Origin: Sphaerulina vaccinii
Lineage: Eukaryota > Ascomycota > Dothideomycetes > Mycosphaerellales > Mycosphaerellaceae
Direction: 5' to 3'
Assembly (NCBI GenBank): GCA_022570795.1
Contig: JAKUDP010000012.1
Location: 62,001-126,000, forward strand
DNA: 64,000 nucleotides
Under the pieces are notes generated by a model. It saw only the letters and a program-made list of their open reading frames with translations. It did no database searches and was not told the origin of the DNA. The translations under genes were made by a program, and so were the position numbers. Positions 60,985-64,000 of the stretch are shown one piece after another. Each line of letters starts with the position of its first letter. Position 1 is the first letter of the stretch.

Positions 60985-61821
60985 TTATCCCGGAGAGATT
61001 GAATGCAGGTGAGGCGCCCTGCTAGAATGGGGAACAAACTCTGCGCACGGGACTCTTGATGCATGGGGTTGCGCCATCTCCACGACCTCCAACTTAATCG
61101 CAGTATCCGTGCTTACACATCCATTGTCCACTTGAGATGGTGAACTCGTTGGAGGAGGAGTGGGCAACGGAGGCAATGCTGACCTCTCCTCGACAGAAGT
61201 CTTGAAAAGCCGGAATTCAGGAACGCCACCGCCGGGTGAGCTCGACCGAGGAACTGTACGTGCGGATGAAGCGACATCTGCCAGCATTTCTAGTGACTGA
61301 AGACGACTTGAACCCAGACCGTATCGTGGGTACTCAGTCCAAGAATAAGCCGGCAGCCTCTGCGTCTCGGATGAAGTGGATTGGTGGGCAGGCGAATTGT
61401 CCCGCAGATCTAGCGAAACGATCCCAGCCTTGGACTGCTCGGGAGGAGTCTGCGATTGCGATGCAGACTGCGGCCGCACATAAGATTGCCCTGATATGCC
61501 AGCGAGTTGTACCTGGTGCCAACCTTGTTGTCGCATCGGGTCTTCGACTGGAGCTGTCATGGGTGGCATTGATCGGAAAATGGTTTCCTCTGTACTTGAC
61601 ACTGTCGTTCCAGTCACAGAATCCGACTTCAATCCATTCTTGGGCGTTGTCCGTCGCCTGCTGGTGGTGGTGGTCGCCTCGCCTTTGCTGGTGCCATTGC
61701 TCTGCTTTCCCGCAGTCTTTGGCTTCCTTGGACCAATCCGATGGCTATGCGCCGCAGCTGCAGATCGGACCTGGCGCCGTGTGTGCTCGTCCCGTTCTCC
61801 GTAAAACAATACATTATCCAT
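60985..61821 (-). CDS. Fungal transcription-factor-like N-terminal region, possibly truncated
   Basis: The 278-codon frame starts MDNVLFYGERDEHTRRQVRS followed by AAAAHSHRIGPRKPK. This leader, with an F-rich start, R-x-x-V-R-S-x-A-A, and S-H followed by basic residues, is common at the N-terminus of fungal proteins that have the fungal-specific transcription factor domain without a Zn2Cys6 cluster. The rest is low-complexity, Ser/Thr/Pro/Gln-rich and probably disordered (TTTTSRRRTTPKNG; PPLPTPPPTSSP). The regulatory domain of a few hundred residues that should follow is absent, since the stop at 60,985 lies close to the RIP boundary. Either the gene is cut off or a downstream intron was missed; I saw no good donor before the stop. 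Confidence 0.5.
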   Translation of the reverse strand: MDNVLFYGERDEHTRRQVRSAAAAHSHRIGPRKPKTAGKQSNGTSKGEATTTTSRRRTTPKNGLKSDSVTGTTVSSTEETIFRSMPPMTAPVEDPMRQQGWHQVQLAGISGQSYVRPQSASQSQTPPEQSKAGIVSLDLRDNSPAHQSTSSETQRLPAYSWTEYPRYGLGSSRLQSLEMLADVASSARTVPRSSSPGGGVPEFRLFKTSVEERSALPPLPTPPPTSSPSQVDNGCVSTDTAIKLEVVEMAQPHASRVPCAEFVPHSSRAPHLHSISPG

Positions 61822-62601
61822 ATGTTATGCTGACTCGAGCATGAAGAAAGATTCCTGAAGAAAAGCTTCTCGCGACCACGAGGAGAGGAAGTAGAAGAGT
61901 TGGACAGATGCGTGCCTCCGCGGTGGATGTCATATCACATCACCCAGCAAGTGCCGGTGCATGACGGACCTTCATCCGTTTATGTAGTCGAGACGCGCAC
62001 GCTAACTGCTTATGGTGGGTGCAATACACAGGCTTGGCCTCTTTTGTTCATTCGAAGTTTAACATACTCTGCGTGACCGAAGTTAACGCAAGAGCGATGT
62101 GCGAAGTTGGTTCAGCGTGGCGAAACCTGCATTGATGCGATTACCGTTTTCAGTGATTCACTATATGTTCACTATATCAAGAGACTATAGGTTGCTAGAA
62201 GCCCACACTATTGAGTAATCATACTGTTGAGGGATCAGTCTAGATCAAATGGACCGAGACGGTTCGAGGGTGACGAAAGTGTGGTTCAAATTTCGACATT
62301 TCATTGCGTGAACCACACATTCTCCTTCCCAAACAGCGATGCGACAGAAAAATGCTCCGTGTGATGAGACACTTCTACAGAGCGATGAGCGAAGCGAGTC
62401 AGAAGTTACGCACGTTACAGGCTGCATCGCTATACGGCGGCGATACACCGAGAAGAATGCCGGATCCATGCCGGAGCTATCATGCCTAACACCCACCCCT
62501 TGCCGACCGCTTTCGGGCAACACAACAGCAACCAGACAAATCACAAGTCAAATCTGCGTGTTCGTATTCTCGTGATGACAGGGAACTGCCATCGACTCGG
62601 G
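61822..62601. other. Intergenic region, no gene recognised
   Basis: GC-balanced DNA between the transcription-factor-like ORF and the crotonase gene; the former's promoter should lie here. Overlapping short frames have no motifs. No repeat was noticed. Confidence 0.5.
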
Positions 62602-63531
62602 CTACAATTTGCTTGGTACCCATTGCGGCTGCTTCTTTTCGGCAAAAGCTTTCAATCCAATCGCTAGATTTGCGCCATCTCTCAGGCCAGCTCCATATCG
62701 CTGCTCGGTATTCTGACTCGCCCTTTCGACACTGGCCGTCTCCCAGCTCTCTCGCAGACCGTGTCGAGTGACTATGATTGCATCAGGAGACAGCCCAGCA
62801 ATCTTTGAAGCAAGCTCGAGAGCCTCGTCCACTACCGATTCGTGGGTCTTGGACACACGATTGATAATGCCATACTGCGCAGCTTCTTGCGCGGAGAGAA
62901 AGCGTCCAGTCATAGCAACCTCACTGGCGACTGTCATTCCAGCCAAACGGACCAGCCGAGATAGACCTCCAGCTCCAGCATACAGACCTCTCGACGCTTC
63001 CGGTAGACCAAACGTCGCTTTGGGAGATGCGACGATCATATCACTAATCAAACACATCAGCTACAACATCGCATATCGCATACCTCATCACGAGGGAAAT
63101 GCTCACCAACCCAAACATATCTCAAACCCTCCACCCAGCGCAAATCCATTGACAGCAGCTATCACAGGCTTCTTCCCTACTCTTCTGCTCACGCCCATGA
63201 AGCCTGAAACAGGATGTGTGAGCGTTCTCCTATCTGGTACTTCTACATTCTCTCCTCCTGCTTTTGCTCCTCTGAGTTGTGCCAACTTGTTCTGTTCGAT
63301 GAGATCTTGCCCTGCGCAGAAAGCTTTGCCAGAGCCTGTGATTACTGCTACTCGTAATGAGGGTTCTGCGTCGAACCATTGGAGTATTGCGTCTGCTTCC
63401 CAATGTGCGGAGTAGGGAATCGAGTTCATCTGCTTGGGTCGGTTTATGGTGATGAGCAGGACGTATGGACTAGGGTAGGAGAGGATGTAGGAGCTCGAAG
63501 AGGGCGGTTGGGTGGTCAGCTTGTTCGCCAT
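62602..63531 (-). CDS. Peroxisomal enoyl-CoA hydratase/isomerase (crotonase family)
   Basis: A two-exon gene. Exon 1 is 63,531-63,107, the intron 63,106-63,044 (63 bases, donor GTGAGC, branch GCTGAT, acceptor TTAG) and exon 2 63,043-62,602, giving 288 residues. The family hydrates or isomerises enoyl-CoA esters, as in beta-oxidation. Oxyanion-hole motifs are visible: AFCAGQDL (residues 70-77) and, across the splice junction, ALGGGFEICLGCDMIVAS (131-148), then the FGLPEASRGLYAGAGG segment with Glu157. The C-terminus is QWVPSKL, ending in the canonical SKL peroxisomal signal (PTS1). The length is normal for the family and there is no lesion. It is the only clearly intact host-type enzyme gene in the window. 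Substrate unknown; housekeeping fatty-acid oxidation is most likely, but PTS1 crotonases also occur in fungal secondary-metabolite clusters. Confidence 0.92.
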
Positions 63532-64000
63532 GGTTGCTGCTGGAGTACGAGATAGGTGTAGAGGTGCTGTACGAGCACTCGAAGAGGACAGTGGATCTGG
63601 AGGCTTTCACTCAGCGTTCTTGGAGGCTAGGAACAGCTTGGATTATTGATGATAAGATCAAAGGATAGGCCAGCGATGGAAGCTATCAAGCAAGATCATC
63701 AATCTGGAGCTTTGAGTGATAGAAATGTCCATTGTATAATCAGCCTAGGCATTGTAAGCTGTTCGGTCCATGGTGCAGGATAGCCTAGAGCGGAGGTGGC
63801 AGCCAGAAAATCATGGCCCGTGCGAGTCAGACATGTCACTCTCAGTTAACAGTCTTCGAAGAAGCATCAACCTCCTACAATATCGTATGGAATACGACAC
63901 AAACTGGCCACACGAATGTAGAGTCAACGTTCTTAGACGTGAGATCTGGCAGAAGCTGACCTTGATGACGGACGAACCAACATTTCCGACTGAAGACGAG
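63532..64000. other. Upstream region of the crotonase gene
   Basis: GC-balanced DNA to the window edge. It should contain the crotonase promoter. I see no clear TATA box, no gene and no repeat. Confidence 0.4.

Noticed and set aside
61236..61844. 202-codon plus-strand ORF opposite the transcription-factor-like frame
   Set aside because: The minus frame has a family-like leader and biased composition; the plus frame reads as its shadow.
62768..63415. 215-codon plus-strand ORF opposite the crotonase gene
   Set aside because: Antisense shadow of a clear enoyl-CoA hydratase with catalytic motifs and a matching intron.
1..64000. CRISPR array, tRNA or rRNA genes, bacterial operons
   Set aside because: No regularly spaced repeats, no cloverleaf-like or rRNA-like segments noticed; the introns and transposons are eukaryotic.

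Overview
The window looks like a chromosome segment of a filamentous ascomycete (Pezizomycotina; Dothideomycetes is my guess, with low confidence). The reasons are short GT-AG introns with CTAAC/CTGAT branch sites, fungal transposon families (pogo, Tc1/mariner, hAT, Tad-type LINE, copia, chromovirus), and long AT-rich blocks with a very strong repeat-induced point mutation (RIP) signature. In those blocks CA and TG have almost vanished and TA is everywhere. In the first 120 bases, for example, there is one CA and one TG against about 25 TA.

Layout. 1-20,780 is a RIP-destroyed block with no intact gene, but long frames can still be read through TAG/TAA stops (4,080-6,118 and 9,360-10,075). 20,780-23,860 is a GC-balanced island holding a 5'-truncated hAT transposon inserted into a Tad-like LINE ORF1. 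23,860-28,195 is a second RIP block containing an exact 72-bp tandem duplication. 28,195-41,720 is a GC-balanced island packed with accessory material: a copia gag with one LTR, an intact pogo transposase ORF, an NLR (NB-ARC) fragment, a GT32/OCH1-like glycosyltransferase pseudogene, a pol fragment, a small secreted cysteine-rich protein gene, a Tc1/mariner element carrying a solo LTR, a transposon-truncated nuclear-type protein, a pogo C-terminal remnant and a copia-like gag element. 41,720-60,355 is a third RIP block. Inside it a Ty3/gypsy chromovirus can be read at 52,960-59,180, with the whole pol (protease end, RT, RNase H, integrase, chromodomain) in one frame. 60,610-64,000 is ordinary gene-bearing DNA with a truncated transcription-factor-like ORF and an intact two-exon peroxisomal crotonase gene ending in SKL.

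How it fits together. Old multicopy elements were mutated by RIP into the AT-rich blocks. The islands hold DNA that arrived later or was too short or too low in copy number to be targeted, though several of their genes carry CAG-to-TAG type stops, as if lightly hit. The most biologically interesting item is the 75-residue secreted protein with six cysteines at 36,189-36,461. It sits between mobile-element fragments in a RIP-flanked compartment, which is the usual setting of effector genes in plant-associated fungi. No RNA gene, CRISPR array or bacterial-type operon was seen.
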